Source of the DNA: an uncultured Prevotella sp.
GTDB taxonomy: Bacteria > Bacteroidota > Bacteroidia > Bacteroidales > Bacteroidaceae
Assembly: GCA_946402275.1 (NCBI GenBank)
Contig: CAMIVY010000006.1
Location: 51,569-115,568, forward strand
Direction: 5' to 3'
DNA: 64,000 bases
The translations under genes and the position numbers were made by a program. Below the pieces are notes generated by a model. The model made no database searches, had not been told where the DNA came from, and saw only the letters and a program-made list of their open reading frames with translations. The first letter of the stretch is position 1. Each line of letters opens with the position of its first letter. Below, one piece after another: positions 24,207 through 32,924 of this stretch.

Positions 24207-25201
24207 GATTTATCCAGTTTGTTTTTATTAATTTCATCCAGCATGATTTCTACTAGTCGAGGTACTCCGTACTGGTCCCAATCTTTCTCCTTGATCCAAT
24301 AGTAGTCTTCAGGCAATACAGGTTGCTGCTCAGGTTCCCATAACCAAAAGTCGGCATAGATAACCCGATGGGTCAACACATGCTTCACGTCTTTACGAAT
24401 CAGAATGGCATCCTCAGGAACCTGCTCCACCAACCAAGGTTCATAAAGCCCCTGCCATATATCTCCTTCGCCACGTCGATGGATAGCCGTCATATTATTA
24501 TACCTTATATATATATAGGTCAGGTGGCGCTCCTTTATTTTCAGCGTCTTCTGCTTCACAGGCAACTCGCCTACCCTTTCTTCATGCAATGCCACACACG
24601 TCTCCTGCAAGGGGCATTCCATACATCGGGGCGACTGGGGAGTACAAACCAAAGCCCCGAAATCCATCATGCCTTGGTTATATGCCGAGGCTTCGCTTTC
24701 TGGCAACAATGCCTGGGCCAATGCAGCAAATTCGTGCTTGCCTTCCGTTGTATTGATGGGCGTGCTGATACCATAATGGCGCGCCAGCACTCTATACACA
24801 TTGCCATCCACCACAGCCACTGGCATCCCAAAGGCTATCGAACCGATAGCAGCGGCAGTATAGTCCCCCACTCCTTTCAAGCTTCTGATGCCCTCCATCG
24901 TTTGTGGGAACCCACCCATTGCCACCACTTGCTGAGCAGCTTTATGCAGGTTTCGTGCCCGACTATAGTATCCCAGTCCTTGCCATAGACGTAACACCTC
25001 GTCCTCTGTGGCAGCAGCCAGACTCTCTACGGTTGGCCATTGCTTCATGAACCGCTCCCAGTAGGGTCGTCCTTGCTCTATGCGCGTCTGCTGCAAGATG
25101 ATTTCCGACAGCCAGATGGCATACGCATCCCTTGTCTCACGCCAAGGTAGTGCCCTTCCGTTCTCCCGAAACCATTCCAATATAGCAGTGGTAAAACTCA
25201 T
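24203..25201 (-). CDS. mutY: A/G-specific adenine DNA glycosylase
   Basis: 332 residues from the ATG at 25201. A frame extension to 25240 lies inside the promoter and is rejected. The catalytic Glu33 is in SEIILQQTR. The helix-hairpin-helix LKGVGDYTAAAI, the catalytic Asp in VVDGNVYRV, the 4Fe-4S cluster cysteines C-x6-C-x2-C-x5-C (CTPQSPRCMECPLQETC) and the C-terminal NUDIX-like 8-oxoG recognition domain are present. It removes adenine mispaired with 8-oxoguanine. It is coupled to purN by a 4-bp overlap. Confidence 0.95.
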   Translation of the reverse strand: MSFTTAILEWFRENGRALPWRETRDAYAIWLSEIILQQTRIEQGRPYWERFMKQWPTVESLAAATEDEVLRLWQGLGYYSRARNLHKAAQQVVAMGGFPQTMEGIRSLKGVGDYTAAAIGSIAFGMPVAVVDGNVYRVLARHYGISTPINTTEGKHEFAALAQALLPESEASAYNQGMMDFGALVCTPQSPRCMECPLQETCVALHEERVGELPVKQKTLKIKERHLTYIYIRYNNMTAIHRRGEGDIWQGLYEPWLVEQVPEDAILIRKDVKHVLTHRVIYADFWLWEPEQQPVLPEDYYWIKEKDWDQYGVPRLVEIMLDEINKNKLDKS

Positions 25202-25208
25202 AATCGCT

Positions 25209-25240
25209 GCGAAGGTACAAAGAAAAAGTGGGACTGCCAA
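25209..25240 (-). promoter_or_regulatory. mutY promoter embedded in the preceding terminator
   Basis: -33 TTGG (25240-25237) lies in the loop of the terminator at 25223-25258. After a 20-bp spacer the -7 is TACCTTCG (25216-25209). The start codon follows 7 nt later. Confidence 0.5.
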
Positions 25241-25258
25241 ACGACCGCCCCACTTTTT
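25223..25258 (-). terminator. Intrinsic terminator after the cytidylate-kinase-like gene
   Basis: A perfect 10-bp stem, AAAAAGTGGG (25223-25232) with CCCACTTTTT (25249-25258 region), and a loop of about 15 nt. The T-run on the minus strand leads straight into the mutY -7 box. Confidence 0.75.
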
Positions 25259-25282
25259 GTTTGTTTTTCCTAAAGCTCATCC

Positions 25283-25903
25283 CTACTCTATGGAATGCAT
25301 CAGGAAATCTACAGCACCATTCACTCCAAACTTACGGACATCGAGTGAGATGTCGTAGTTTGTAGCATCCTGCCAGTCGCGTCCTGTAAACATCTTGGTA
25401 TAAAGCTGACGGCTGTAGTCGTTATCCACTATCATAGCTGCTGCATCATATTCACTGATGTCATATTTCTCTGCAATACGACGCTTGCGGCAGTCTATGC
25501 TGGAATGGATAAAGATTTTCAATGCATTGGGGTGATTGGCAAAGATATCAAAGCCACAACGTCCCACGATGACGAACGATTCCGTAGTGGCAATACGCTT
25601 GATAGCATCACACTGAGCCTTGAAAAGTTCATGGCTCGTCTGATCCTGCTCCTGACCACTATACTGATTACTAGCCATATAGTTACGATAGAAATTGGTA
25701 AAGTCGTCGCGCCACAATGGGTTGCGCGCCTCAATGTTCTCCACCGCTTCCTCCACCGCATTAATTCGAGAAGCCACTTCGTTCAGTATCTGTTTGTCGA
25801 GCAACTTTACGCCAAGCCTCCGTGCCAGTTCAGCACCAATCTCATGTCCACCCGTACCAAATTGTCGGCTGATGGTAATAACAAATTTTTCCTCCTTATT
25901 CAT
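25283..25903 (-). CDS. Cytidylate kinase-like family protein
   Basis: 206 residues of the AAA_26/cytidylate-kinase-like family. The P-loop-like start ITISRQFGTGGHEIGAELARRLG replaces the classical Cmk GxxGxGK motif. VIVGRCGFDIFANHPNALKIFIHS and RIAEKYDISEYDAA (lid region) follow. Many Bacteroidetes carry this protein in addition to a true Cmk. Its phosphoryl acceptor is not established. It has its own promoter (25982-26012) divergent from mrp. Confidence 0.85.
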   Translation of the reverse strand: MNKEEKFVITISRQFGTGGHEIGAELARRLGVKLLDKQILNEVASRINAVEEAVENIEARNPLWRDDFTNFYRNYMASNQYSGQEQDQTSHELFKAQCDAIKRIATTESFVIVGRCGFDIFANHPNALKIFIHSSIDCRKRRIAEKYDISEYDAAAMIVDNDYSRQLYTKMFTGRDWQDATNYDISLDVRKFGVNGAVDFLMHSIE

Positions 25904-25981
25904 AGTCTTGTTGTTTTAAGTTAGTAACCTCTGTTTTTACTCTTTGGCCATGTTACAAAGCAACAATGCCATCGTATGTGG

Positions 25982-26060
25982 CAAAGATACGAAAAAAAAA
26001 GAGAAAAACAAAGGAAAAGACTTTTTTTTATTGTTTTTCCCACGATTATTTGTACCTTTG
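25982..26060. promoter_or_regulatory. Divergent promoters: cytidylate-kinase-like gene (-) and mrp (+)
   Basis: Minus: -33 TTTG (26012-26009), 19 bp, -7 TATCTTTG (25989-25982). Plus: -33 TTG (26031-26033), 19 bp, -7 TACCTTTG (26053-26060). The two -33 elements are about 18 bp apart, back to back. Confidence 0.7.
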
Positions 26061-26083
26061 CAGTCCTAACAAAAGAAAGGCGA

Positions 26084-27184
26084 ATGATGACATTATATCC
26101 CAAACTGATTATGGATGCGCTGGCAACGGTAACGTATGCCGGCACCAAGAAGAATCTGGTAGAAAGCCAGATGGTTGCTGACCAGCCTGCTATTAATGGC
26201 AACAAGGTAATTGTAGTACTTGAATTTCCACGCGACACCGACCCTTTCCTCAAATCAACCGTTAAGGCGGCTGAGGCTGCTATCAAGTACCATTGCGGAA
26301 AAGAGGTGGAAGTAGAGATACAAACCGAGTTCAAATCGAAGCCCCGTCCAGAGGTAGGCAAACTGCTGCCCCATGTGAAGAATATTATCGCAGTAAGCTC
26401 AGGAAAAGGCGGTGTGGGCAAAAGCACCGTGTCTGCAAATCTGGCTATTGCCTTAGCCCGTCTGGGTTATAAGGTGGGACTACTTGACACCGACATCTTC
26501 GGTCCCTCTATGCCTAAGATGTTCAATTGTGAAGATGCCCGTCCCTATGCCGTTGAGGTGGATGGGCGACAACTCATTGAGCCTATAGAAGCCTATGGTG
26601 TAAAATTGCTGTCCATTGGTTTCTTCGTCTCTCCCGAGACGGCTACACTTTGGCGAGGTGGAATGGCAACAAACGCTCTGAAACAACTCATTGCAGATGC
26701 TAACTGGGGAGAACTTGACTATTTCATTCTCGACACCCCTCCAGGAACCAGCGATATTCACCTGACGCTGCTTCAGACATTAAGTATCACAGGTGCCGTC
26801 ATTGTATCAACACCTCAGCAAGTCGCCCTGGCTGATGCCCGGAAGGGTATAGACATGTATCGCAACGAGAAAGTTAATGTGCCCATTCTCGGACTCATTG
26901 AGAATATGGCATGGTTTACTCCTGCAGAGCTGCCTGAGAACAAATATTACATCTTTGGAAAAGAAGGCTGTAAGAAACTTGCTGAGGAGATGAATGTACC
27001 CCTCCTGGCACAAATCCCATTAGTCCAAAGCATCTGCGACAGTGGTGATCAAGGTGAGCCTGCTGCACTCAGCAGCGAGACCGCCACGGGCTTAGCCTTC
27101 ATCAACTTGGCACAATCTGTGGTTACCGTTGTCAACAAGCGCAATCGCGAACAGGCTCCCACCAAGATTGTAGGCATCAAATAA
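26084..27184 (+). CDS. mrp: Mrp/ApbC-type Fe-S cluster carrier ATPase
   Basis: 366 residues from the ATG at 26084, after an AAAGAAAGG leader. The longer frame from 25976 would cross the promoter. An N-terminal MIP18/DUF59 domain occupies about 1-90. The ParA/MinD-type ATPase has its deviant Walker A in AVSSGKGGVGKST, DTDIFGPSMPKMF, the Walker B region DYFILDTPPGTSDIHLTL and ENMAWFTPAELPENKYYIFG. The last motif lacks the CxxC pair found in E. coli Mrp. It is thought to carry or insert Fe-S clusters. Confidence 0.93.
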   Translation: MMTLYPKLIMDALATVTYAGTKKNLVESQMVADQPAINGNKVIVVLEFPRDTDPFLKSTVKAAEAAIKYHCGKEVEVEIQTEFKSKPRPEVGKLLPHVKNIIAVSSGKGGVGKSTVSANLAIALARLGYKVGLLDTDIFGPSMPKMFNCEDARPYAVEVDGRQLIEPIEAYGVKLLSIGFFVSPETATLWRGGMATNALKQLIADANWGELDYFILDTPPGTSDIHLTLLQTLSITGAVIVSTPQQVALADARKGIDMYRNEKVNVPILGLIENMAWFTPAELPENKYYIFGKEGCKKLAEEMNVPLLAQIPLVQSICDSGDQGEPAALSSETATGLAFINLAQSVVTVVNKRNREQAPTKIVGIK

Positions 27185-27202
27185 AAAGTGATGAATAAGA
27201 TA

Positions 27203-27240
27203 AGGGGCGGAACTCTTGATGAGTATCGCCCCTATTCTTT
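27203..27240 (+). terminator. Intrinsic terminator after mrp
   Basis: Stem AGGGGCG (27203-27209) with CGCCCCT (27227-27233), with inner ACTC/GAGT pairing, and a T-rich tail ATTCTTT. It also lies at the 3' end of the convergent GH57 gene. Confidence 0.7.
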
Positions 27241-27256
27241 GAATCATTATAAGGAT

Positions 27257-28693
27257 TTACTGCTCTTCCTTCTTCTCCTCAACAGGCTTGGCAGCAGGTA
27301 CTTCCTTAGCTGTTGGTTTCTTAGCTGCTAATTTCTTGGCAGCAGGCTTCTTAGGAGCAGTTTTTTTAGGAGCAGCTGGCTTCTCTTCCTTCTCGGGTTC
27401 AAGTTTTTCCAAACGAGCCTTCAGACGAGTAATCTCAGCATCCTTCATCTCAATCTCATCACCTTGATTACGGATGGTTGTTAGCAAAGCATTCAGCTCG
27501 TCATTCTCGATTTCGAGAGGATACAGGGCATTTACTCTGTTGATGAAGTCACCCAGAATATTCATATAGTTGGTGAAGGCATCGAACGGTCCGCTATAGA
27601 TACCACGATCCAAACCTACGTTAGAGGGCTTAGTGGTCATGAAACGGAAGTTGTTAGAAGCCTGCAGATAGTCCCAGTCCTGATTGATGCGTGGATCATC
27701 GGCAATACGCAGACGGTCTGCTACAGAATACAGCTTGTTAAAGGCTTCACGCTGCATGGCGTTACCCAACCAGCAAGAGCAGTCGCGCTCTTCGTCAACC
27801 CATGATAAAGTATCGGGCACATCGAGGTTGCCTACACTCTTCACCTTCATGCATATCTCAGTAGGTGTAGAGAAGGTGATACCCTTCTCCTTGGCACATG
27901 CGGGCAAAGCTTTTAGGAATTCAAGGATGTTAGAGCTAAGAGGCTGTGCGATACCCAGTGCCGAGAGTTCCATGAAGATATTGATAATCTGCTCCTCTTC
28001 TGGGAAGCGGGCAATACGGTCGATATAAGCATCTGCAAACAGAGGATAGCCCTCCCAATCAGGATTGTTAAATCGCAATGAGATGTCGTCTGACAGTTCT
28101 ACATCACGGAGCAACAACTTCAAGTTTGGAGCAATGTTACAGTTGTAGACATAGTGAGGACTCTTCCATCCCAACACATGCTTAGCGCCCTCGGTCAGCA
28201 TACCCTTGAAGCCCATGGCAGCAATTTGTCCACCAATATCGTCAGAATAGATCAGCGACGAGTTACGGGCTACGGTAGGCTTCTTTCCGAACAGTTCCTC
28301 AATCTTAGCACACTGCTTCTTGACATCGAGTGCGAACGTCTCTTCGTTTGCCAGGGATGACAAGCCATGAGAATAAGGTTCTGCAAGGAACTCTACGCAA
28401 CCAGTCTGGTTCAGTTCTTGCAACTTCTCAATCACCTGTGGAGCATGATACTCCAACTGCTCAATGCCTGTTCCTGAGAGCGAGAAGGCGACTTTGAAAT
28501 ACTGGCCATTTTCACGTATCATGTCGCCGATAGCATTCAGGGCAGGCATGTAGCTACGATTGGCAATGTCTGTAATGCTGCGCTCGTTCTCATAGTCATC
28601 GTAGTAATAATGGTCTGTACCGATGTCAAAGAAACGATAGCGCTTCAGATGAATAATCTGATGTATCTCAAAATATAAACAAATTGTTTTCAT
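27257..28693 (-). CDS. GH57 alpha-amylase-like protein with histone H1-like Lys/Ala/Pro tail
   Basis: 478 residues. The GH57 (beta/alpha)7 domain spans about 1-400 (ICLYFEIHQIIHLKRYRFF, FSLSGTGIEQLEYHAP, EFLAEPYSHGLSSL, LTEGAKHVLGWKSPHYVYN, IFMELSALG). A coiled-coil-like segment (DEIEMKDAEITRLKARLEKLEPEKEE) follows. The last 50 or so residues are composed of Lys, Ala and Pro with repeats like APKKPAAKK. The enzyme probably acts on glycogen or maltodextrin in the cytoplasm. It is the last gene of a glycogen cluster with GT4 and GH133 genes. The gap to the GT gene is filled by a heptamer tract. Confidence 0.85.
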   Translation of the reverse strand: MKTICLYFEIHQIIHLKRYRFFDIGTDHYYYDDYENERSITDIANRSYMPALNAIGDMIRENGQYFKVAFSLSGTGIEQLEYHAPQVIEKLQELNQTGCVEFLAEPYSHGLSSLANEETFALDVKKQCAKIEELFGKKPTVARNSSLIYSDDIGGQIAAMGFKGMLTEGAKHVLGWKSPHYVYNCNIAPNLKLLLRDVELSDDISLRFNNPDWEGYPLFADAYIDRIARFPEEEQIINIFMELSALGIAQPLSSNILEFLKALPACAKEKGITFSTPTEICMKVKSVGNLDVPDTLSWVDEERDCSCWLGNAMQREAFNKLYSVADRLRIADDPRINQDWDYLQASNNFRFMTTKPSNVGLDRGIYSGPFDAFTNYMNILGDFINRVNALYPLEIENDELNALLTTIRNQGDEIEMKDAEITRLKARLEKLEPEKEEKPAAPKKTAPKKPAAKKLAAKKPTAKEVPAAKPVEEKKEEQ

Positions 28694-28735
28694 AAACTTT
28701 CAACTTTCAACTTTAAACTATAAACTTTAAATCAT
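28694..28735 (+). repeat. Six-unit heptamer tract filling the gap between GT4 and GH57 genes
   Basis: Units AAACTTT, CAACTTT, CAACTTT, AAACTAT, AAACTTT, AAATCAT fill the complete gap from the GH57 start codon to the GT stop codon. Confidence 0.9.
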
Positions 28736-30006
28736 CACTGCTCCCAGCCGAGCGTTCTCTTGTAGAGTGTAGCAATCCATGCACCAACCTTTTCCCATGT
28801 GATCTGGTCAACTTCTTTCTTTCCTTCTTCTTTCAGATACTGGAAGAGCGACTCGTTGGCACAGATAGAATAGATGGCATCTGCCAGAGCGTGGATGTCC
28901 CAATAATCGACCTTGATGCAGTTGGTCAGAATCTCAGCGCATCCCGACTGTTTCGAGATAATGGATGGTGTTCCGCATTGCATAGCCTCCAAAGGTGAGA
29001 TACCGAATGGCTCTGATACAGAAGGCATCACATAGACATCGGAATCCTTCAGACATTCATAAACCTGCTTTCCACGCATAAAGCCAGGGAAGTGGAAACG
29101 GTCGGCAATGCCACGTTCAGCAGCCAGATGAATCATAGCGTTCATCATATCGCCCGAACCTGCCATGCAGAAACGAACGTTACGAGTACGGCGAATCACC
29201 ATATTGGCAGCCTCAACGAAGTATTCCGGTCCTTTCTGCATCGTGATACGACCGAGGAAGGTCACCACCTTGTCCTTACCAGTATGGTCTGGACGAGGAA
29301 TAGCCTGATATTCCTCCGGCAATGGATAAACGGCATTGTGGACAGTAAAGCACTTGCGCGGATCCTGGTGATACTGGTTGATAACCGTCTGACGGGTCAA
29401 CTCAGACACACACATGATGCAGTCGGCATTGTCCATACCGTTTTTCTCGATGCTGTAGACGGTGGGGTTCACCTTTCCGCGAGAGCGGTCGAAGTCTGTA
29501 GCGTGGACATGAATGCATAACGGCTTTCCGCTCACCTGCTTGGCGTGGATGCCAGCAGGATAGGTCAGCCAGTCGTGTGCATGGATGATGTCGTAGTCGA
29601 GTGTGCGTGCCACCACACCTGCGATAATCGAGTAATTGTTGATTTCCTCATGCAGATTACCCGGATAACCACCGGCAAACTCCATCGCACCAAGGTCGTT
29701 GACGTGCATGTAGTTGAAATCAGCATACAGATGGTCGCGCAGACGGAAATAGAGGTCTGGGTCCATTATGTTGCCAACGCGCTCACGGACATAATCAGCA
29801 GTAACGTCACGATAAGCAATAGGCACAGCATTCATAGCCACTATATTGCAGGCAGAGCGGTCTTCATCACCGAATGGCTTCGGCAGACAAAGCGTAATAT
29901 CCATATCGCCCTGGGCGTGAAGTCCTTGCGATATACCGTAGTTAGCGGTGGCCAGTCCACCGAAAACGTGAGGAGGATACTCCCATCCAAACATTAAAAC
30001 TTTCAT
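28735..30006 (-). CDS. GT4-type glycogen synthase-like glycosyltransferase
   Basis: 423 residues, GT-B fold. The start KVLMFGWEYPPHVFGGLATANYGIS resembles the glycogen synthase donor loop. DYDIIHAHDWLTYPAGI, VTFLGRITMQKGPEYFVEA, and VMPSVSEPFGISPLEAMQCGTPSI with the E-x7-E motif follow. In Bacteroidetes this gene lies between GH133 and GH57, as here, and is the presumed glycogen synthase. It follows GH133 with a 16-bp gap and probably shares its promoter. Confidence 0.87.
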   Translation of the reverse strand: MKVLMFGWEYPPHVFGGLATANYGISQGLHAQGDMDITLCLPKPFGDEDRSACNIVAMNAVPIAYRDVTADYVRERVGNIMDPDLYFRLRDHLYADFNYMHVNDLGAMEFAGGYPGNLHEEINNYSIIAGVVARTLDYDIIHAHDWLTYPAGIHAKQVSGKPLCIHVHATDFDRSRGKVNPTVYSIEKNGMDNADCIMCVSELTRQTVINQYHQDPRKCFTVHNAVYPLPEEYQAIPRPDHTGKDKVVTFLGRITMQKGPEYFVEAANMVIRRTRNVRFCMAGSGDMMNAMIHLAAERGIADRFHFPGFMRGKQVYECLKDSDVYVMPSVSEPFGISPLEAMQCGTPSIISKQSGCAEILTNCIKVDYWDIHALADAIYSICANESLFQYLKEEGKKEVDQITWEKVGAWIATLYKRTLGWEQ

Positions 30007-30022
30007 AGCGTTTCCTCCTTAT

Positions 30023-32005
30023 TTATTTTTGATACGTATATTTCTCCATGAGTTTCAGTGTGCGCAGGATTTCAGCCACATTCATAGCGAAAGCCATAGC
30101 GCCGCGTCCGTGGAACGGTGGGTTACCGTCGAACAGCTCACTGATGGTTCCAATAGCGTGATACATCATCTCATCTTCATAGCCTACCAGTTGGCGCTCG
30201 ATGAACGAGAGGCGCGTACGCTTATAGAGTCTCAGGCAAGCCTCCATATAGAATCCGCCGAGCCAAGGCCAGGCCGTTCCCTGATGGTAGGCATAGTCAC
30301 GCTGTGTCTGTGGTCCTACGTACATGGGGTTGTATCCGCCACTCTTCGGCGACAGCGATCGCAGTCCCTTCGGGGTCAGCAGTTCGCGCGTACAGATGTC
30401 GAGCACACTCTTCTTCTGCTCCTGGTTGAGTGGTGAGTAGTCGAAGGCTACGGGGAATATCATGTTGGGGCGAACGCTCCAGTCCATCATCGGACCGTCC
30501 ACATAGTCGAGCAGATAGCCGTACTCGTTGAGGAAGGTGTCGATGAACGACTCCTTACAGCGCTCGGCACGCTTCTCCAACTTCTCAGCCACCTTCTTGT
30601 CACCGAACTCTTCCTCCATCGAGGCGCAGAACTTCAAGGCGTTATACCACAGGGCGTTGAACTCTACGATATAGCCTGAGCGCGGAACGACGGGACGTCC
30701 GTTGGCGGTTGAGTTCATCCAGGTGATAGCCTTGTCGCGACCGTTGGCATAGAGCAGTCCGTTGTCGTCGAGACGCATATTCGGGTTACCTCCGTCGATG
30801 ACGTATTTCACGATGTCCTTCACGAGTTTTCCGTACATCTTGTAACCTTTCTCGCGTCCGGCATCCTTGGCATATTGCTGGATAGCCCAGACGGCCCACA
30901 GGGGGACGTCGGGATGTTCTATCTCATAGAGCTTGACACTCAGCGGCTTGCCTTCCATGAACTCACGCAAGCCCTTCTCTGAGGTCTTCATCACGTGTTC
31001 GAAATAGTCCTGCTCTCCGATGGCAAGCGTCAGACCAGGCAGTGCTATAAACGTATCGCGAGCACGGGCCTTGAACCAAGGATAGCCTGCCAACAGGTAA
31101 CGGTCGTCACTGTCGTCAAGATGTTCTGGCGAACTGCCGCTACGACGATCGCGATAGTGGAACTGGTGAGCAGCAGCTACCAGACAGTGATAGAAGTTGT
31201 CACGAGGCTGACGCAGGTCTATCTCTTTCTGGAAGAGGGTCTTCAGCGTATTGGTCTTGATTTGCGATGTAGAAGCAGCGAAGATGATGCTCTCGCCCTT
31301 CTTGATGCTCATCTCAAAGTATCCGGGAACATAGAGGTCTTCATTAGAGGCATAGCCACGCTCCTGTTCTTTAGGATATTCTATGCCCCGATACCAGTCT
31401 GGCTGGAAAATGAACTCATTCTTCTTGTTGAACTGCATGAACAGGTCTGGATAGCCAGCATACATACAAGTCTTGATACCGTTATCAACCTCATGATACT
31501 CACGGCTTGCCGTACCATTCTCATGGGTAAACTGGCGCACCGAGCGGAAGGCCAGGAATGGGCGGAAACGCAGCGTAGTGGCAGAATGTGCATCCTCCAG
31601 CGTATAGCGGATGAGGATACGGTCTTCATAAGCCTGGAAGATGGTCTCCCTTTTCAACACAACACCACCAACACGATAAATCGTGGTAGGCACAACGTCA
31701 CACGTAAATTCGCGGATGTACTTATGACCCTTGGGGCTGAAGTTATTCCCCTGATACTTGTGGAGTCCGAGGTTAAACTCAGCACCGTGTTGAACCACCG
31801 TACAGTCGAGCGATGAAAGCAAGACATGATTCTCGTCATCAAGCTCGGGCACGGGAACAACGAGCAAACCATGGTATTTTCGGGTGTTACAATCTACCAA
31901 TGTAGATGCACTATAGGCACCCGAACGGTTCGTTCGAAGCAATTCACGACGGAGAGACTCCTCCAAGTTGGTCATTACCGCTTTTTCTAATCGTAAATAA
32001 CTCAT
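30023..32005 (-). CDS. Glycogen debranching enzyme (GH133, amylo-alpha-1,6-glucosidase)
   Basis: 660 residues. An N-terminal beta domain (LLRTNRSGAYSASTLVDCNTRKYHGLLV) is the bacterial GDE signature. The C-terminal (alpha/alpha)6 barrel contains GYPWFKARARDTFIALPGL, DAGREKGYKMY, WMNSTANGRPVVPRSGYIVE and YHQGTAWPWLGGFYMEA. It removes alpha-1,6 branch stubs from glycogen in the cytoplasm. It is the first gene of the cluster. The promoter at 32053-32083 drives it. Confidence 0.93.
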   Translation of the reverse strand: MSYLRLEKAVMTNLEESLRRELLRTNRSGAYSASTLVDCNTRKYHGLLVVPVPELDDENHVLLSSLDCTVVQHGAEFNLGLHKYQGNNFSPKGHKYIREFTCDVVPTTIYRVGGVVLKRETIFQAYEDRILIRYTLEDAHSATTLRFRPFLAFRSVRQFTHENGTASREYHEVDNGIKTCMYAGYPDLFMQFNKKNEFIFQPDWYRGIEYPKEQERGYASNEDLYVPGYFEMSIKKGESIIFAASTSQIKTNTLKTLFQKEIDLRQPRDNFYHCLVAAAHQFHYRDRRSGSSPEHLDDSDDRYLLAGYPWFKARARDTFIALPGLTLAIGEQDYFEHVMKTSEKGLREFMEGKPLSVKLYEIEHPDVPLWAVWAIQQYAKDAGREKGYKMYGKLVKDIVKYVIDGGNPNMRLDDNGLLYANGRDKAITWMNSTANGRPVVPRSGYIVEFNALWYNALKFCASMEEEFGDKKVAEKLEKRAERCKESFIDTFLNEYGYLLDYVDGPMMDWSVRPNMIFPVAFDYSPLNQEQKKSVLDICTRELLTPKGLRSLSPKSGGYNPMYVGPQTQRDYAYHQGTAWPWLGGFYMEACLRLYKRTRLSFIERQLVGYEDEMMYHAIGTISELFDGNPPFHGRGAMAFAMNVAEILRTLKLMEKYTYQK

Positions 32006-32052
32006 AGTTCCTATTTTAAGGTTTCACTTTATTGTTTTAGATTTATATTCCC

Positions 32053-32083
32053 CAAAAGTACGCATTTTCATTGTTACGACAAA
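32053..32083 (-). promoter_or_regulatory. Promoter of the glycogen cluster
   Basis: -33 TTTG (32083-32080), 19 bp, -7 TACTTTTG (32060-32053). The leader is about 45 nt. Confidence 0.65.
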
Positions 32084-32154
32084 ATAAATTTAGATTTTTT
32101 TTAAGAAAAAGTGCATTTTTGTTATAAGTCGAATACTTTTCTGCACAAAATGTC

Positions 32155-32183
32155 TTGATTTCGGAAGATAATTCGTACTTTTG
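32155..32183 (+). promoter_or_regulatory. Promoter of the Crp/Fnr gene
   Basis: -33 TTG (32155-32157), 18 bp, -7 TACTTTTG (32176-32183). This makes 32220 the first ATG on the transcript and rules out the longer frame from 32181. Confidence 0.6.
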
Positions 32184-32219
32184 CAGCCGCAATTCAAGCG
32201 ATGCTACGAAAGTTCCATC

Positions 32220-32924
32220 ATGATATTAGGAAAAGAAAACGATTTAACAAAAATCAAGCAGACATTGTCTGATGTCTGGGATCTCCTTACCGAGGAAGAA
32301 CAACAACTTTTGGAAAACTCCATCAAGATAAAACGCTATCAGAAAAACGAAGCAATTTATCATGAAGGAGAAGTACCTACCTGTCTTTTTTGTGTGGTTA
32401 AAGGAAAGGTAAAGATCTACAAAGAAGGTGTTGGAGGAAGACAGCAGATTATGCGTATGGTGAAGCCTAAAGAATTCTTTGGCTATCGTGCCTCGTTTGT
32501 TGGTCAGAATTACATCACGGAAGCCGGTGCTTTCGAAGAGACCACCCTATTGCGTATCCCTCTGCCCCCTGCCAAGAAGATTATTACCCAGAACAATGCC
32601 GTTTCCATCTATTTCCTAAGAGAGCTCGCCTTCTATCTGGGCATTGCCGAGGAAAGTACGGTGAGTCTGACCCAGAAACACATCCGTGGACGCTTGGCAG
32701 AAGCGCTGTTACACCTGAAGATGAATTTCGGTCTGGCAGAGAACGGGCATACGCTTGCCATCACGGCTAGTCGTGAGGATTTGGCCAATCTTTCCAATAT
32801 GACCACCAGCAATGCCATTCGCACCCTTTCCGCTTTTGCACAGGAAGGACTTATTCAGATTGATGGTCGCCGCATCACCATCCTTGACGAGCAGACCCTC
32901 AATAAAGTTTCAGAAATGGGTTAG
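32220..32924 (+). CDS. Crp/Fnr family transcriptional regulator
   Basis: 234 residues from the ATG at 32220. A cyclic-nucleotide-binding-like domain at about 15-130 (KRYQKNEAIYHEGEVPTCLFCVVKGKVKIYKEG) leads through a dimer helix to a winged HTH (RGRLAEALLHLK, ASREDLANLSNMTTSNAIRTLSAFAQEGLIQIDGRRI). It lacks Fnr-type N-terminal cysteines, so it is not an obvious oxygen sensor. The effector is unknown. It is transcribed divergently from the glycogen cluster and could regulate it. Its end overlaps the convergent lipid kinase gene by 4 bp. Confidence 0.88.
   Translation: MILGKENDLTKIKQTLSDVWDLLTEEEQQLLENSIKIKRYQKNEAIYHEGEVPTCLFCVVKGKVKIYKEGVGGRQQIMRMVKPKEFFGYRASFVGQNYITEAGAFEETTLLRIPLPPAKKIITQNNAVSIYFLRELAFYLGIAEESTVSLTQKHIRGRLAEALLHLKMNFGLAENGHTLAITASREDLANLSNMTTSNAIRTLSAFAQEGLIQIDGRRITILDEQTLNKVSEMG

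Noticed and set aside
25976..26083. N-terminal extension of mrp
   Set aside because: It lies across the mrp promoter (-33 26031-26033, -7 26053-26060), and the protein from 26084 has the normal family start. The same logic removed extensions of the Crp/Fnr, SulP, DUF4143 and mutY genes.
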